A stretch of 64,000 bases of DNA from Gemmatimonadota bacterium (GCA_022820995.1 JAJEEM010000071.1:1-64000); one strand, 5' to 3'. Positions 41,467 through 50,152 are shown, counted from the first letter of the stretch. Notes: generated from the sequence alone by a model not told the origin. A program made the numbers and translations.

Positions 41467-43491
41467 CTATCTCAGCACGACGGTCTCGCCGCGGAGCAGC
41501 TCGCTCCCGGGCGCGGGGCTCTGTCCCGCGACGCTTCCCCGTCCGCGCCATTCCACGCGGAGGCCGAGCGCGTGCAGGCGGGCGGCGGCGGCCCGCGCGG
41601 ACAATCCTGACAGGTCCGGCAGCGCGACGACGCCTCTCCCGCTCGTGTCGGGCCCATCGGCGGCGCCAGCCGCGCCGGTGCCGCTGGAGGCGAAGATGAC
41701 GGCGCCTTCCGGCGCGCCGCCCGCAACTCCGCCGGACCACGGTCGGGGACGGGCGTCGGAAACGACGAGGCGCGGATCCACCTGCACGCCATCGGCCGCG
41801 AGCGCCGCCTTGAGGGTGGCCTGGCTGGTGGGCGCCGCGATCGCGCCCCCGTAGTAGACCCCGCCCTTCGGGTCCTCTAGTCGGGTGAGAATGACGATGC
41901 GCGGGTCATCCGCCGGTGCGAAGCCGACGAAGGAGGCGCGGTAGCGTCCGGGCGCGTAGCGGCCGTTCACGGCGAGGCGGGCCGTTCCGGTCTTTCCGGC
42001 CACGGCGAACCGCGCCATGCCCGCGAGCGTTCCGGTACCGTCCCGGACGACCTCCTCCAGCACTCCGCGAACGGCCGCCGCCACCTCCTCGGAGATGACG
42101 CGCCGCACGGGGATCGGGTCGAAGCGCCGCACCAGCCGCCCGGACGGGTCCCGTATCTCTCTGACGAGGCTCGGCCGCATCAGCACGCCACCGTTCGCGA
42201 TGGCGCCGTAGGCCAGGGCGAGTTGCAGGGATGTGGCGGAGATCTCGTACCCGATCGCGTGCGAAGCGGGGCTGAGCGAGGTCCACGATTCGGGCCGGCT
42301 GAGGCGTCCCGGCGATTCCGAGAGGTGCCCCAGCTGGGTCCGCATGCCGAAACCGAAGTCGCGCAGATAGCGATGCTGGACGGCAGGCGTCAGACGGGTG
42401 GACAGTTTCGCGGCCCCCACGTTGCTCGACCTGGAGATGACCCGTCGCACGCTGAGCGTGTCGTAGCCGTGGACGTCCGAGATCACCCTCGAGCCGACCC
42501 GCAGCCTCCCGTCCTCCACGTCCACGATCTCGTCCAGATCGACGACACCCTCGCTGAGGAGGGACGCGAGAAGAAACGGCTTCAGCGTGGAGCCGGGTTC
42601 GTACGGGTCGGTGAGACCGGAGATCCGGTCGGCCGCGCCGCCGGTGCGCTCGCTCGCCAGCGCGAGAATCTCGCCGGTGCGCGGGTCGAGGAGGACGATG
42701 TCGCCCCCGCCGGCCCCCGTCCTTGCGAGCGCCCGCGCAAGTTCGTTCTCGGCGATGCGCTGCAGTTCGGCGTCGAGCGTGAGCACGACATCGTGTCCGG
42801 GCACCGCCTCGATGACCTGTCCGCCGGGCGGGCGGTACGCGTTGCGATGGCCATCGAGTCGAACCTCCGCGCGGCCGGGTTCGCCGACCAGCCAGAAGTC
42901 GAGGTCGGCCTCGAGGCCCGTTCCGCCCCGGCCATCGGACCCCACGGCGCCGATGAGACGGCGGCCCATGCTGCGTGGGTATTCTCTCGCGGACCGGCTC
43001 TCGAAGTAGATCCCCTGCCCGATCGTCCTCTGCAGCCGCACGCGCTCTTCGTCGCTCACGTCGCTCGCGACGAGAGACCAGCCGCCCGCGGCTTCCGCGA
43101 TCGCGCTCCGGCGCTCCGGCGCCACGGGCACGACCGAGGCCACCGTCTCGATGGCCTCGGACCGGTCGACGCGCAGTTCGTTTACGGCGAGGAAAGCCTG
43201 GTATCGTGTGTCCGGCGCCGCGAGGACACGGCCGCGGCGATCGAGAATCCGCCCGCGCACCGCGGGCAACAACTCCCACTCCGCGCTCTGCGCGACCTGC
43301 CTCGCGCGATGCGCCTCGCTCTCGAGGATCTGGAGGTCGCCGAGACGCACGGCATACGCCAGCGCGACGAGGGTGAACGCGACGCCCAGCGCCCGATGCC
43401 GGGTGCGCTGCGTGCGTGCGAGCGCCGCCTCCTGCGCATCGCCCGCGACGCCCTCGAACTGCGTCGTGCTGTGAATGCCGAAACGCGTCAC
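41467..43491 (-). CDS. ftsI: Septal class B penicillin-binding protein with PASTA domain (FtsI/PBP2-type)
   Basis: 674 residues from GTG 43491 (GTGA overlap with ftsL). N-terminal membrane helix about 33-52, dimerisation domain with RGRILDRRGRVLA, and transpeptidase domain with SxxK in GSTLKPF (about 300), SxN in SRSSNVG (about 354) and KTGT (about 498). The last 65 residues form one PASTA domain (VALPDLSGLSARAAAARL), preceded by a Gly/Ala-rich linker. The PASTA tail makes it look like Spo VD/PBP2x-type proteins; one is uncommon in Proteobacteria but known in several other phyla. Crosslinks septal peptidoglycan. Confidence 0.94.
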   Translation of the reverse strand: MTRFGIHSTTQFEGVAGDAQEAALARTQRTRHRALGVAFTLVALAYAVRLGDLQILESEAHRARQVAQSAEWELLPAVRGRILDRRGRVLAAPDTRYQAFLAVNELRVDRSEAIETVASVVPVAPERRSAIAEAAGGWSLVASDVSDEERVRLQRTIGQGIYFESRSAREYPRSMGRRLIGAVGSDGRGGTGLEADLDFWLVGEPGRAEVRLDGHRNAYRPPGGQVIEAVPGHDVVLTLDAELQRIAENELARALARTGAGGGDIVLLDPRTGEILALASERTGGAADRISGLTDPYEPGSTLKPFLLASLLSEGVVDLDEIVDVEDGRLRVGSRVISDVHGYDTLSVRRVISRSSNVGAAKLSTRLTPAVQHRYLRDFGFGMRTQLGHLSESPGRLSRPESWTSLSPASHAIGYEISATSLQLALAYGAIANGGVLMRPSLVREIRDPSGRLVRRFDPIPVRRVISEEVAAAVRGVLEEVVRDGTGTLAGMARFAVAGKTGTARLAVNGRYAPGRYRASFVGFAPADDPRIVILTRLEDPKGGVYYGGAIAAPTSQATLKAALAADGVQVDPRLVVSDARPRPWSGGVAGGAPEGAVIFASSGTGAAGAADGPDTSGRGVVALPDLSGLSARAAAARLHALGLRVEWRGRGSVAGQSPAPGSELLRGETVVLR

Positions 43492-43847
43492 CTGTCCGCT
43501 CCCCTGCCGGAGACGTCCACCCCTTCTTCAGCCGTCGCGTATCCGGCGTCGACCTGAAGCAGCTGCTCTTCTCCGGCCCGCTGCAGGCCGAGCGCCTCCG
43601 CCGCGCGCTCTATCCGCGCCGGCGCCGCGAGTGAATCGACTCTTGTCCGCGCCGCGTCGATCCGGTCCGTGACGATCCGATCCTCCGCCTCGAGTCCGCG
43701 CAGCTCGGTCATCAACCGCCGCCCTTCCTCCCCCCGACGGACCACGCTCGCCAACGAAGCGGCCAGCGCGGCAACTGCCATTCCGGCAGTCATCCACCGG
43801 ATCAGGGTTCTGCGACGGATCCTCCGTACGCCCCCGCTCCAGTTCAT
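43488..43847 (-). CDS. FtsL-like division protein
   Basis: 119 residues from ATG 43847. A basic N-terminus (RRIRRRTLIRW), one membrane helix (about 20-38), then a periplasmic coiled-coil (MTELRGLEAEDRIVTDRIDAARTRVD) and a tail with RAAEALGLQRAGEEQLLQV resembling the FtsL/DivIC ending 'A..LGL..P...Q...V'. Sequence similarity is low, as usual for FtsL; the assignment rests on size, topology and its place between rsmH and ftsI. Confidence 0.8.
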   Translation of the reverse strand: MNWSGGVRRIRRRTLIRWMTAGMAVAALAASLASVVRRGEEGRRLMTELRGLEAEDRIVTDRIDAARTRVDSLAAPARIERAAEALGLQRAGEEQLLQVDAGYATAEEGVDVSGRGADR

Positions 43848-44806
43848 GCGCCGCCCGCCTGCTCGTCCGTCCCGCGCTTCTCCCACACTCGGAGGCGCGC
43901 GCTGCGCGCCCGCGGATTCCCGGCGACCTCCCCGGCCGAGGGACGCAGAGGCCGGCGCGTCAGCGTCCGCCCCAGCGACCTTCCCCGGCACCGGCACTCC
44001 GGGAGACCCGGAGGGCAGCGGCAGTCGGCGGACCAGTTGCGAAACGCGTCCTTCACCAACCGGTCCTCCAGCGAGTGGTACGAAAGCACCGCCAACCGTC
44101 CACCCGGAGCGAGCCGGCCCCGTATTCCCTCGAGCCCCTCGCCCAGCGCGGCCAACTCGTCGTTGACCGCGATCCGCAAGGCCTGGAACAGCCTGGCCTT
44201 CCGCTTCTCCTGCGCCGAACGACCCAGGACCGCCGACAACGCGGCCACGAGGTCGTCGCTCGTGATGAAGGGCCGGATCTTCCTCCGCCGCACCACCTCA
44301 CGTGAGAGCGTCCGCCACCTACGCTCTTCCCCATCACGGAAGACCCGGCCCAACTCGCGTTCGTCCGCGCGATTCAGCAACTCGGCCGCGGACCTTGTCT
44401 CGCGCGCCTCCTCGTCCATCCGCATGCGCAACGGCGTGCCCGGACGGAACGAAAAACCGCGCTCCTGTGTGTCGATCTGGTGTGACGAGACGCCCAGGTC
44501 CATCAGGGCTCCCGCCAGACCGTCCATCTCGGCGGCGAACCCGGGACGAGCCACGTCCCTGAAGTTCGCCCGTATCAGCTTCACCCGTTCGCCCGCCGAG
44601 GCGAGCCTCCGCCTCGCGGCCTCGATCGCCTCCGCATCCTGGTCGATCCCGATCACGCGCACGGCCGACCCGGCCTCCAGCAGCCGGATCGCATGCCCCG
44701 CACCGCCGACCGTCGCATCCAGGAAAACGCCTCCGCACTCCGGGCGAAGCCACCGCAGCACCTCATCCGGCATGACCGGCGTGTGCCGAAACGTCTCCTC
44801 TGTCAC
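43844..44806 (-). CDS. rsmH: 16S rRNA m4C1402 methyltransferase RsmH
   Basis: 320 residues from GTG 44806, chosen because GAGGAAG precedes it at eight bases and it starts just before the conserved FRHTPVMPDEVL; the frame stays open to GTG 44833. SAM-binding FLDATVGGAGHAIRLLE, DLGVSSHQIDTQERGFSFR and SYHSLEDRLVKDAF are diagnostic. The C-terminal tail GNPRARSARLRVWEK is standard. Second gene of the dcw cluster. Confidence 0.95.
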   Translation of the reverse strand: MTEETFRHTPVMPDEVLRWLRPECGGVFLDATVGGAGHAIRLLEAGSAVRVIGIDQDAEAIEAARRRLASAGERVKLIRANFRDVARPGFAAEMDGLAGALMDLGVSSHQIDTQERGFSFRPGTPLRMRMDEEARETRSAAELLNRADERELGRVFRDGEERRWRTLSREVVRRRKIRPFITSDDLVAALSAVLGRSAQEKRKARLFQALRIAVNDELAALGEGLEGIRGRLAPGGRLAVLSYHSLEDRLVKDAFRNWSADCRCPPGLPECRCRGRSLGRTLTRRPLRPSAGEVAGNPRARSARLRVWEKRGTDEQAGGA

Positions 44807-44855
44807 TCCGTCGGCTTCCTCGACTCCCCCCACCGTGCCGCGATCGGAAAACCCA

Positions 44856-45287
44856 TCAGGCGAACACCGCTTCTATCAATCGGTCGAAGTCCTCGTCCGT
44901 CGCACTCGTCACGCGCTCGAACGTCTCCGGATTCCAGATCTGGACGTGGCTGATCGCGCCGACGACCAGAGCCTCACTCCCGAGCGCGACCGCGCTTCTC
45001 ATCCTCTCCGGTATCAGGATCCTTCCCTGCGCGTCCGGCGAGACCTGAACGGCGTCCGCCGTGACGCGAAGCACCTGGGGGCGGAAATGCGGCTGCCGTT
45101 TCGACATCTCCCGGAGTTCGTCCTGCACGCCAGCCCAGGCGTCTTCCGGATAGAGCGACAGCGCGTCGGGTTGCGTCTTGAGCAGGACGAACGGCTCCCG
45201 TTCCCGGCCCCTTCGAAAAGGCGCCGGCAGGCTGACTCGACCCTGCGAGTCGAGTTGATGTCGATAACTCCCCAGAAAGCCTGGCAA
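44856..45287 (-). CDS. mraZ: Transcriptional regulator MraZ
   Basis: 143 residues from TTG 45287, which has GAAGG six bases upstream and lets the protein begin with PGFLGSYRHQLDSQGRVSLP, exactly where MraZ proteins start; an in-frame GTG at 45341 falls inside the operator and is less likely. Two AbrB-like swapped-hairpin repeats (DSQGRVSLPAPFR and DAQGRILIPERMR) are typical. It binds TGGG repeats in front of its own gene and controls the dcw operon. Confidence 0.92.
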   Translation of the reverse strand: MPGFLGSYRHQLDSQGRVSLPAPFRRGREREPFVLLKTQPDALSLYPEDAWAGVQDELREMSKRQPHFRPQVLRVTADAVQVSPDAQGRILIPERMRSAVALGSEALVVGAISHVQIWNPETFERVTSATDEDFDRLIEAVFA

Positions 45288-45320
45288 ATCGTGCCTTCGA
45301 CATTCTTCGAGGGTGTCCCT

Positions 45321-45354
45321 CCCAGAACGACCCGTTTCCACCCACCGGATCCCA
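45321..45354 (-). promoter_or_regulatory. MraZ operator: four 10-bp-phased TGGG boxes
   Basis: On the minus strand TGGG occurs at 45354-45351, 45344-45341 and 45324-45321, with CGGG at 45334-45331, so that all four are spaced by exactly 10 bp. E. coli MraZ is known to bind TGGGN repeats separated by 5 nt, the same periodicity. The first box shares its T with the last base of the -10 element, so binding would block the promoter: autorepression. Confidence 0.85.
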
Positions 45355-45382
45355 CCTTACACACCCTGGCGATGGGTGTCAA
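45354..45382 (-). promoter_or_regulatory. Sigma-70-type promoter of the dcw cluster
   Basis: TTGACA (45382-45377), a 17-bp spacer and TAAGGT (45359-45354), on the minus strand. The -35 is a perfect consensus and the spacer is ideal. It lies about 67 bases upstream of the TTG start of mraZ and abuts the MraZ boxes. No other comparable promoter was seen within the next 20 kb of closely packed genes, so this may drive the whole cluster. Confidence 0.8.
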
Positions 45383-45417
45383 CCCCTTTTCTCCCCATTT
45401 CATACCATCGCGCAAAC

Positions 45418-45453
45418 AAAAAAAACCCCGGCCCGCACTGAAGCGGGCCGGGG
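45418..45453 (-). terminator. Rho-independent terminator of the TPR gene
   Basis: An 11-bp perfect stem CCCCGGCCCGC/GCGGGCCGGGG (45426-45436 with 45443-45453), six-base loop, followed on the minus strand by eight T residues. It stands between the end of the TPR gene (45464) and the mraZ promoter and insulates the dcw cluster from upstream transcription. Confidence 0.95.
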
Positions 45454-45463
45454 TCTTCGGAGT

Positions 45464-47257
45464 TCAGCGGCTGCAGGACGCCTCGATAATCGACTCCTGG
45501 CGGTACAGCTGGATATCGATCGCCTCGCGGATCTGCTGCTGGCTGCCGGCCTGATGGCTCCCCGCCTGCCCCAGGTGCGTGCTCACGCGCTGAAAGGCGT
45601 TGAGAGCGTTGCGCGCCGGCGCGCACGCCTCGTCTGCCTCGTTGCGGCTATCGTAGGCGCTTCCCTGCAGGTAGTACCCGAACGCGAGGAAGAAGTGCAG
45701 CTGTTCCGATGCGGCCGGATCCTGGACGAACTCCGAGGCGACGGTGAACAGCTCGATCGCCGTCGCGATTTCGGCCACATCAATGGAGGCCGGGTTCGAC
45801 TGCGCCGCCCTGGACTGGGCCTCGAAGTGATTCGTGTAGGCCAAGCTGAAGATCGCGTTGCCGACCCGGTTCGCGTCCGCCCCGTCTGCCACGGCGGCAC
45901 GAAAATTGGCGATCGCCCCTTCGATGTCGCCGGTCTTCAACTTGAGCGTAGCAAGCTGCTGCCGTCCGTTCGGCACGTCCGGGTTGTAGGCGAGCGCCTG
46001 CTCCAGCTCCGTCACGCCCATCGCCGGATTCTCCATCCGATCATAAATCGTGGCGCGTGAAGCGTGGACCTGGGCGAGCAGCTGCTCGCGGGACATCTCG
46101 CCCTCGCCGCTGCCGTCGGAAGCTGAAATCGCCTCGAGCGCCTGCTCGGAGAAGTCGAGCGCGTTGTCGTACTCCTCGAGGAGCATGTACGCGTTCGTCG
46201 CGTTGGAGAGCGTCGAGGGGTTCACGGCGTCGCCCTGCAGCTCCACGAGGCTGCCCGAGGCATCGACGGCCACGCGGAGCATCGCGGGATCCGTGACGGC
46301 CCCGTCGGTCTGTCCGGCCCGCAGCGCCGCGCCCGTCAGGTACTCGAGGAGGCCCACGTTGTCCGGCGCGCGCTCGACGCCGTCCTGGAGGAGCTGCACG
46401 GTCTCGCCCCAGCGCTCGGCCTGCGTCAGCTCGTAGGCGATCCGCAGCCGCTTCTCGACGTCGTCCGGCCGGAAGTCGAGATACTGCTGGTAGTAACGAA
46501 GCGACGCGGCGCCGTCGCCCAGCTGGGCGTACGTGAACGCGAGCGATTCGAGGGCCTCGGTGTCCGATGCGTTGTTGTCCACGACGCGTTGCAAGTCGAT
46601 GACCGCGTCGCCCCACGCCTCGTTGAGCATGTGCGCGCGGCCGCGCAGGTAGTGCGCCCGGCCGCTTTCGGGGTTCAGCGCCAGGGCCGCGTTGCAGTTG
46701 GAGATCGCGTCCATGGGCTGTTCCGACGCCAGGTAGTCGCCGCAGAACGCGAGCGAACGGAGGTACTCGACGCCCTGACCGAGCTGCCCCACGATCTGGG
46801 TGCCCGCCTCCTCGTGGGAGTCGTCGTCCGCCACCGTGAACGGCTCCATCGGGAGTTCGTCCCCGCTCCGCGGCTCGACGAACGTGACGTCGACTTCAAC
46901 GCCTCCGGCGGCCGTGACCGCCGTCCCGGTCATGACGAGGGCGGCATTCATCTGCCCGCCGAGTTGCCGCCAGTCGATCGGGGTCATCGTTCTCTCGTCG
47001 AGATCGAAATCGTCGATCAGATCGCGGGCATCATTGCGTTCGATCGCGATGTAGCCGGGGAAGATCTTGAGCGCATCCCGGACTTCTTCGGCGATGCGCT
47101 CGCCGAAACGGCGGTCGACCGGCTCCGTCGCCGTGACGGGCGCGACAAGGATCAGCAGGTCGCTGGTCTGCGCATCGAGCGCCCGAGGCGCCGCCGGGAG
47201 GGAGAGGACGGCGAGCCCGGCCGCCACCCACGGGAGAATGTTCCGCGTGCTTCTCAT
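45464..47257 (-). CDS. Exported TolB-N/TPR-repeat protein
   Basis: 597 residues from ATG 47257. Signal peptide about 1-28 (ending ALDAQ). Residues 30-160 resemble the TolB/CsgG-like nucleotide-fold domain found in regulatory or secreted scaffolds (LILVAPVTATEPVDRRFGERIAEEVRDAL and NAALVMTGTAVTAAGG). From about 170 on there are at least six TPR-like repeats (e.g. SGRAHYLRGRAHMLNEAWGDAV). Predicted periplasmic scaffold. Single gene with its own strong terminator. Function unknown. Confidence 0.75.
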   Translation of the reverse strand: MRSTRNILPWVAAGLAVLSLPAAPRALDAQTSDLLILVAPVTATEPVDRRFGERIAEEVRDALKIFPGYIAIERNDARDLIDDFDLDERTMTPIDWRQLGGQMNAALVMTGTAVTAAGGVEVDVTFVEPRSGDELPMEPFTVADDDSHEEAGTQIVGQLGQGVEYLRSLAFCGDYLASEQPMDAISNCNAALALNPESGRAHYLRGRAHMLNEAWGDAVIDLQRVVDNNASDTEALESLAFTYAQLGDGAASLRYYQQYLDFRPDDVEKRLRIAYELTQAERWGETVQLLQDGVERAPDNVGLLEYLTGAALRAGQTDGAVTDPAMLRVAVDASGSLVELQGDAVNPSTLSNATNAYMLLEEYDNALDFSEQALEAISASDGSGEGEMSREQLLAQVHASRATIYDRMENPAMGVTELEQALAYNPDVPNGRQQLATLKLKTGDIEGAIANFRAAVADGADANRVGNAIFSLAYTNHFEAQSRAAQSNPASIDVAEIATAIELFTVASEFVQDPAASEQLHFFLAFGYYLQGSAYDSRNEADEACAPARNALNAFQRVSTHLGQAGSHQAGSQQQIREAIDIQLYRQESIIEASCSR

Positions 47258-47399
47258 CGAGTACCTCGGACGGTTCGTGCAACGGACAGCGCACGGATCA
47301 CAGGGCCGTGCGACACACCAAAACCGGCATCACTTCAAAACAAGGGTATCAAGGTCGATTAATGCAAGCTGCCGCCGCGCGCAAGTCGTGATCCGCGGA

Positions 47400-47867
47400 T
47401 CACCGCGCCAGCTTCTCACGCACACAGCCCGTGAAGCGGTTGAACATAACATTCGACACCGATTGAATCACGCCGCCGCGCCCGAACGACGCAAGCCGTC
47501 CGGTCAACGCGATGGACTGCGACACCCAAATCCGGGTTCCTTCGACCCCTCCCTCTCCTACAGACTGGAGATGGCTCGACATCGTCATTCTCACGTTGCC
47601 GCTGCCCCGCCGGTCCCGCCCCTCCCCCGTCATCTTCATGTGATGGCGTTGGGCGTCGAGTTCGTCGAAACGGATCTCGCCCAGGAAGCGGGTCCCGATG
47701 GGGCCGAGCTTGAGCCCGATCTCGCCCCGGTAGGTACGCTCGTCGACGGCCTCGAGCAGCGTCGCGCCCGGCAGGCACTCGACGATGCGCTCGGGATCCG
47801 TCAGGAAACTCCACACCTCGTCCACGGTCTGCGGAACATCGAACGTCTTTTCTATCTCGATCGCCAT
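47400..47867 (-). CDS. coxG: CoxG-type SRPBCC-domain protein
   Basis: 155 residues from ATG 47867, with GAGGAACG upstream. START/SRPBCC fold of the carbon-monoxide dehydrogenase subunit G family: FDVPQTVDEVWSFLTDPERIVECLPGA at the start and the GxIG...GxxxF strand pattern, ending near FTGCVREKLA. In CO oxidisers CoxG helps to anchor or mature the molybdenum hydroxylase at the membrane, but many relatives sit elsewhere. Divergent from a coxD-like MoxR gene, which supports the CoxG call. No coxM, coxS or coxL here. Confidence 0.82.
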   Translation of the reverse strand: MAIEIEKTFDVPQTVDEVWSFLTDPERIVECLPGATLLEAVDERTYRGEIGLKLGPIGTRFLGEIRFDELDAQRHHMKMTGEGRDRRGSGNVRMTMSSHLQSVGEGGVEGTRIWVSQSIALTGRLASFGRGGVIQSVSNVMFNRFTGCVREKLAR

Positions 47868-48055
47868 CGTCGTTCCTCGGGGGGTTGCACGTGTCGCCGA
47901 GCGGAGCCGGACGGGGACGGATCACGGCCGGGCGTAGTCTCCGGGGGAGCGGTTATATTGCCGGGAGCGGCTCTACCGCGGATCGGCTTCCACCGGAAGC
48001 TGAGATTGCCGCGTCGCACCCGCAACCGGCACCCGCAACCGGGGAGGTCGTCGCC
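47868..48055. promoter_or_regulatory. Divergent intergenic region between coxG and the MoxR gene
   Basis: 188 bases. Near 47955 a TTATATT stretch after a GC-rich run is the best plus-strand -10-like candidate. An upstream extension of the MoxR frame crosses this region (from 47885) but has no conserved residues and is rejected as coding. Confidence 0.4.
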
Positions 48056-48940
48056 TTGCAACCGGACATCGCGAAGATCATCGAGGAACTCGAAGCGGTG
48101 GGCTACGTCGCCGACCGGGGGATCGCGACGGCGGTCCATCTCGGCCTCGCCATGGAGAAGCCGCTGCTCGTCGAGGGGGCGGCCGGCGTCGGCAAAACCG
48201 AGATCGCCAAGGCGGTCGCCACGTGGCTCGAAGCGGAACTCATTCGCCTCCAGTGCTACGAAGGGCTCGACCTTCCCACGGCCCTCTACGAGTGGAACTA
48301 CCAGAAGCAACTCCTCCACATCCGCCTGCAGGACGGCGACCGCGATGCCGAGGCGGTCCAGCGCACGATCTTCGGGCCGGACTTCCTCCTCGAGCGGCCG
48401 CTCCTGCGCGCGATTCGCTGCGAGACGCGTCCGGTCCTTCTCATCGACGAGGTGGACCGGGCGGACGAGGAGTTCGAGGCGTTCCTGCTCGAACTGCTGT
48501 CGGATTTCCAGGTCTCGATCCCGGAGCTGGGCACCGTCGAGGCCCGGACGCGGCCCGTCGTCGTGCTCACCTCGAACGGGACGCGCGAGTTGTCCGACGC
48601 CCTGCGCCGGCGCTGCCTCTACCTGTGGATCGATTATCCCGAGCCGGCGCTGGAGGTCGAGATTCTGCGGCGGCGACGCCCGGACATCGCGGCCGCCCGG
48701 GCGCGGGAGGCCGTGAGGCTCGCCCAGCGGCTGCGGCGCGAGCGGCTCGCCAAGCCCCCCGGCGTGGCGGAGACGCTGGATTTCGCCGCGGCCCTCGAGC
48801 ACCTGGGGCCGGACCCGCTGCGCCCGGAGACGGCGCGCGACGCGATCGGGGCGCTCGTGAAGGACCCGAACGACCTGGCCGGGCTGACGGAGGAGCGGCT
48901 GGGGGAACTGCTCGCCTCAGCGGGGGACGGCGCGAGTTGA
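48056..48940 (+). CDS. MoxR/CoxD-type AAA+ ATPase
   Basis: 294 residues from TTG 48056, which has GGGGAGG eight bases upstream; the protein then begins with LQPDIAKIIEELEAVGYVA, the usual start. Walker A GAAGVGKTEIAKAV (about 40-53), Walker B VLLIDEVDRADEEFEAFLLE (about 126-137), sensor region LTSNGTRELSDALRRRCLYL. The sequence YEWNYQKQLLHIRLQ is characteristic of the CoxD subgroup that matures molybdenum hydroxylases. The stop overlaps the CoxE-like gene (TTGA). Confidence 0.9.
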   Translation: MQPDIAKIIEELEAVGYVADRGIATAVHLGLAMEKPLLVEGAAGVGKTEIAKAVATWLEAELIRLQCYEGLDLPTALYEWNYQKQLLHIRLQDGDRDAEAVQRTIFGPDFLLERPLLRAIRCETRPVLLIDEVDRADEEFEAFLLELLSDFQVSIPELGTVEARTRPVVVLTSNGTRELSDALRRRCLYLWIDYPEPALEVEILRRRRPDIAAARAREAVRLAQRLRRERLAKPPGVAETLDFAAALEHLGPDPLRPETARDAIGALVKDPNDLAGLTEERLGELLASAGDGAS

Positions 48941-50076
48941 CGCCGGAGCGGGTCGTCGACCTGGGCCGGCGACTGCGTAGCGAAGGGGTGGGCTGCGCGC
49001 TCTCCGAGTCGACGGCGGCGCTCGCCACGCTCACGCACATCGATACGGAGGATGTGGAGGACGTGAGAGCGGGCCTCCGCGCGGCGTTCTGCTCGAACGC
49101 CGCGGACCTCGAGATCTTCGAGCGCTGCTTCCCCGCGTGGTGGCGGGGAGTGCAGCCGTCATCCGCAGTCGAAGATCTCCTCTCGAAGGCCGCGCGGGAC
49201 CGAGGGGCTCGCCAGGCGGCCGGCGCGCCTTCCGGACCGGACGGGCCGCCGCCGATGGCCCGCAGCGAACTGGGCGAGGACGTTCGCGAGGAGCCGGATT
49301 CCGCCGAGCGTCCGATCGGCGCCGTCTACAGCGCCGCCCACTCGCTCGCGCGGCGCTCCTTCGCCTCGATCGGCGACGAGGAACTGCGCGAGGTCGACGC
49401 CTGGCTCGAACGGCTGATGGTGCGGCTGTCGACGCGACGCAGCCGCCGACTCGAGCCCGGCGGCCGCCGGGGGCCGATCGACGTGCGGAGAACGCTGAGG
49501 TCGCTCGTCGCCCACGAGGGTGAACTCGTCCGCCTCGCCCGGCGACGGCGGCGGCACGTGCCGCCGCAACTCGTCGTCCTCTGCGACGTGAGCGGTTCGA
49601 TGGAGCGCTACAGCCGCTTCCTGCTGCGTTTCCTCCTGGGGTGCGGGCGCGCGCGCGACATCCAGACCTTCGCGTTCAGCACACGCCTCACGCACCTCAC
49701 GCCCTGGCTGGCCGGCGAAGAGATCGATCCCGCGCTGGACCGCCTGCGGGCCCGCGGCTGGTCGAGCGGGACGCGGATCGGCGAGTGCCTGGAGACGTTC
49801 GTGACCCGGCACGGCCGGCGCATGCTCGGACGGCGGACGCTTGTGATCATCCTCTCCGACGGACTCGACCAGGGCGAGGTCGAACCCCTCCGGCGCGCCA
49901 TGGGCTGGATTCAGCGGCGCGCACGCCGGGTGATCTGGCTCAATCCCCTGCTCGAGAGTTCGCGCTACGCGCCCGAGGCCCGGGGCATGCGCACCGCCCT
50001 CCCGTTCGTGGACTACTTCCAGTCGGGACACAGCCTCGAAGCGCTGAGGACGCTACCGGGGCTGCTCAGGTTGTAA
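48937..50076 (+). CDS. CoxE-type vWA-domain protein
   Basis: 379 residues from TTG 48937, overlapping the MoxR stop. The N-terminal helical part (FERCFPAWWRGV) is typical of CoxE/YehP-like proteins. The C-terminal vWA domain has a complete MIDAS: CDVSGSMERYSRFLLRFL (about 216), GTRIGECLETF and LSDGLDQG. It works with the AAA+ ATPase as a metal-cofactor or protein-assembly chaperone (family knowledge). Confidence 0.88.
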   Translation: MTPERVVDLGRRLRSEGVGCALSESTAALATLTHIDTEDVEDVRAGLRAAFCSNAADLEIFERCFPAWWRGVQPSSAVEDLLSKAARDRGARQAAGAPSGPDGPPPMARSELGEDVREEPDSAERPIGAVYSAAHSLARRSFASIGDEELREVDAWLERLMVRLSTRRSRRLEPGGRRGPIDVRRTLRSLVAHEGELVRLARRRRRHVPPQLVVLCDVSGSMERYSRFLLRFLLGCGRARDIQTFAFSTRLTHLTPWLAGEEIDPALDRLRARGWSSGTRIGECLETFVTRHGRRMLGRRTLVIILSDGLDQGEVEPLRRAMGWIQRRARRVIWLNPLLESSRYAPEARGMRTALPFVDYFQSGHSLEALRTLPGLLRL

Positions 50077-50107
50077 CGGGAGAACGAAGACGGAGAGTGA
50101 AGGCGAT

Positions 50108-50143
50108 CGCGACGGGACCCGGGAGACTCCGAGCCCCGTCGCG
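50108..50143. terminator. Hairpin between convergent genes
   Basis: CGCGACGGG (50108-50116) pairs with CCCGTCGCG (50135-50143). It sits between the ends of the CoxE-like gene (+) and the HU gene (-). No T run on either side, so if it terminates transcription it is non-canonical. Confidence 0.4.
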
Positions 50144-50152
50144 CTGACCGAT

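Noticed and set aside
45288-45341. GTG 45341 as start of mraZ
   Set aside because: It lies inside the operator, and the extra 18 residues are not present in MraZ proteins, which begin at the GSYRHQLDxxGR block.
47885-48055. N-terminal extension of the MoxR gene to 47885
   Set aside because: The extra 57 residues are Gly/Ser/Pro-rich, lack family similarity, and the TTG at 48056 has a strong GGGGAGG site.
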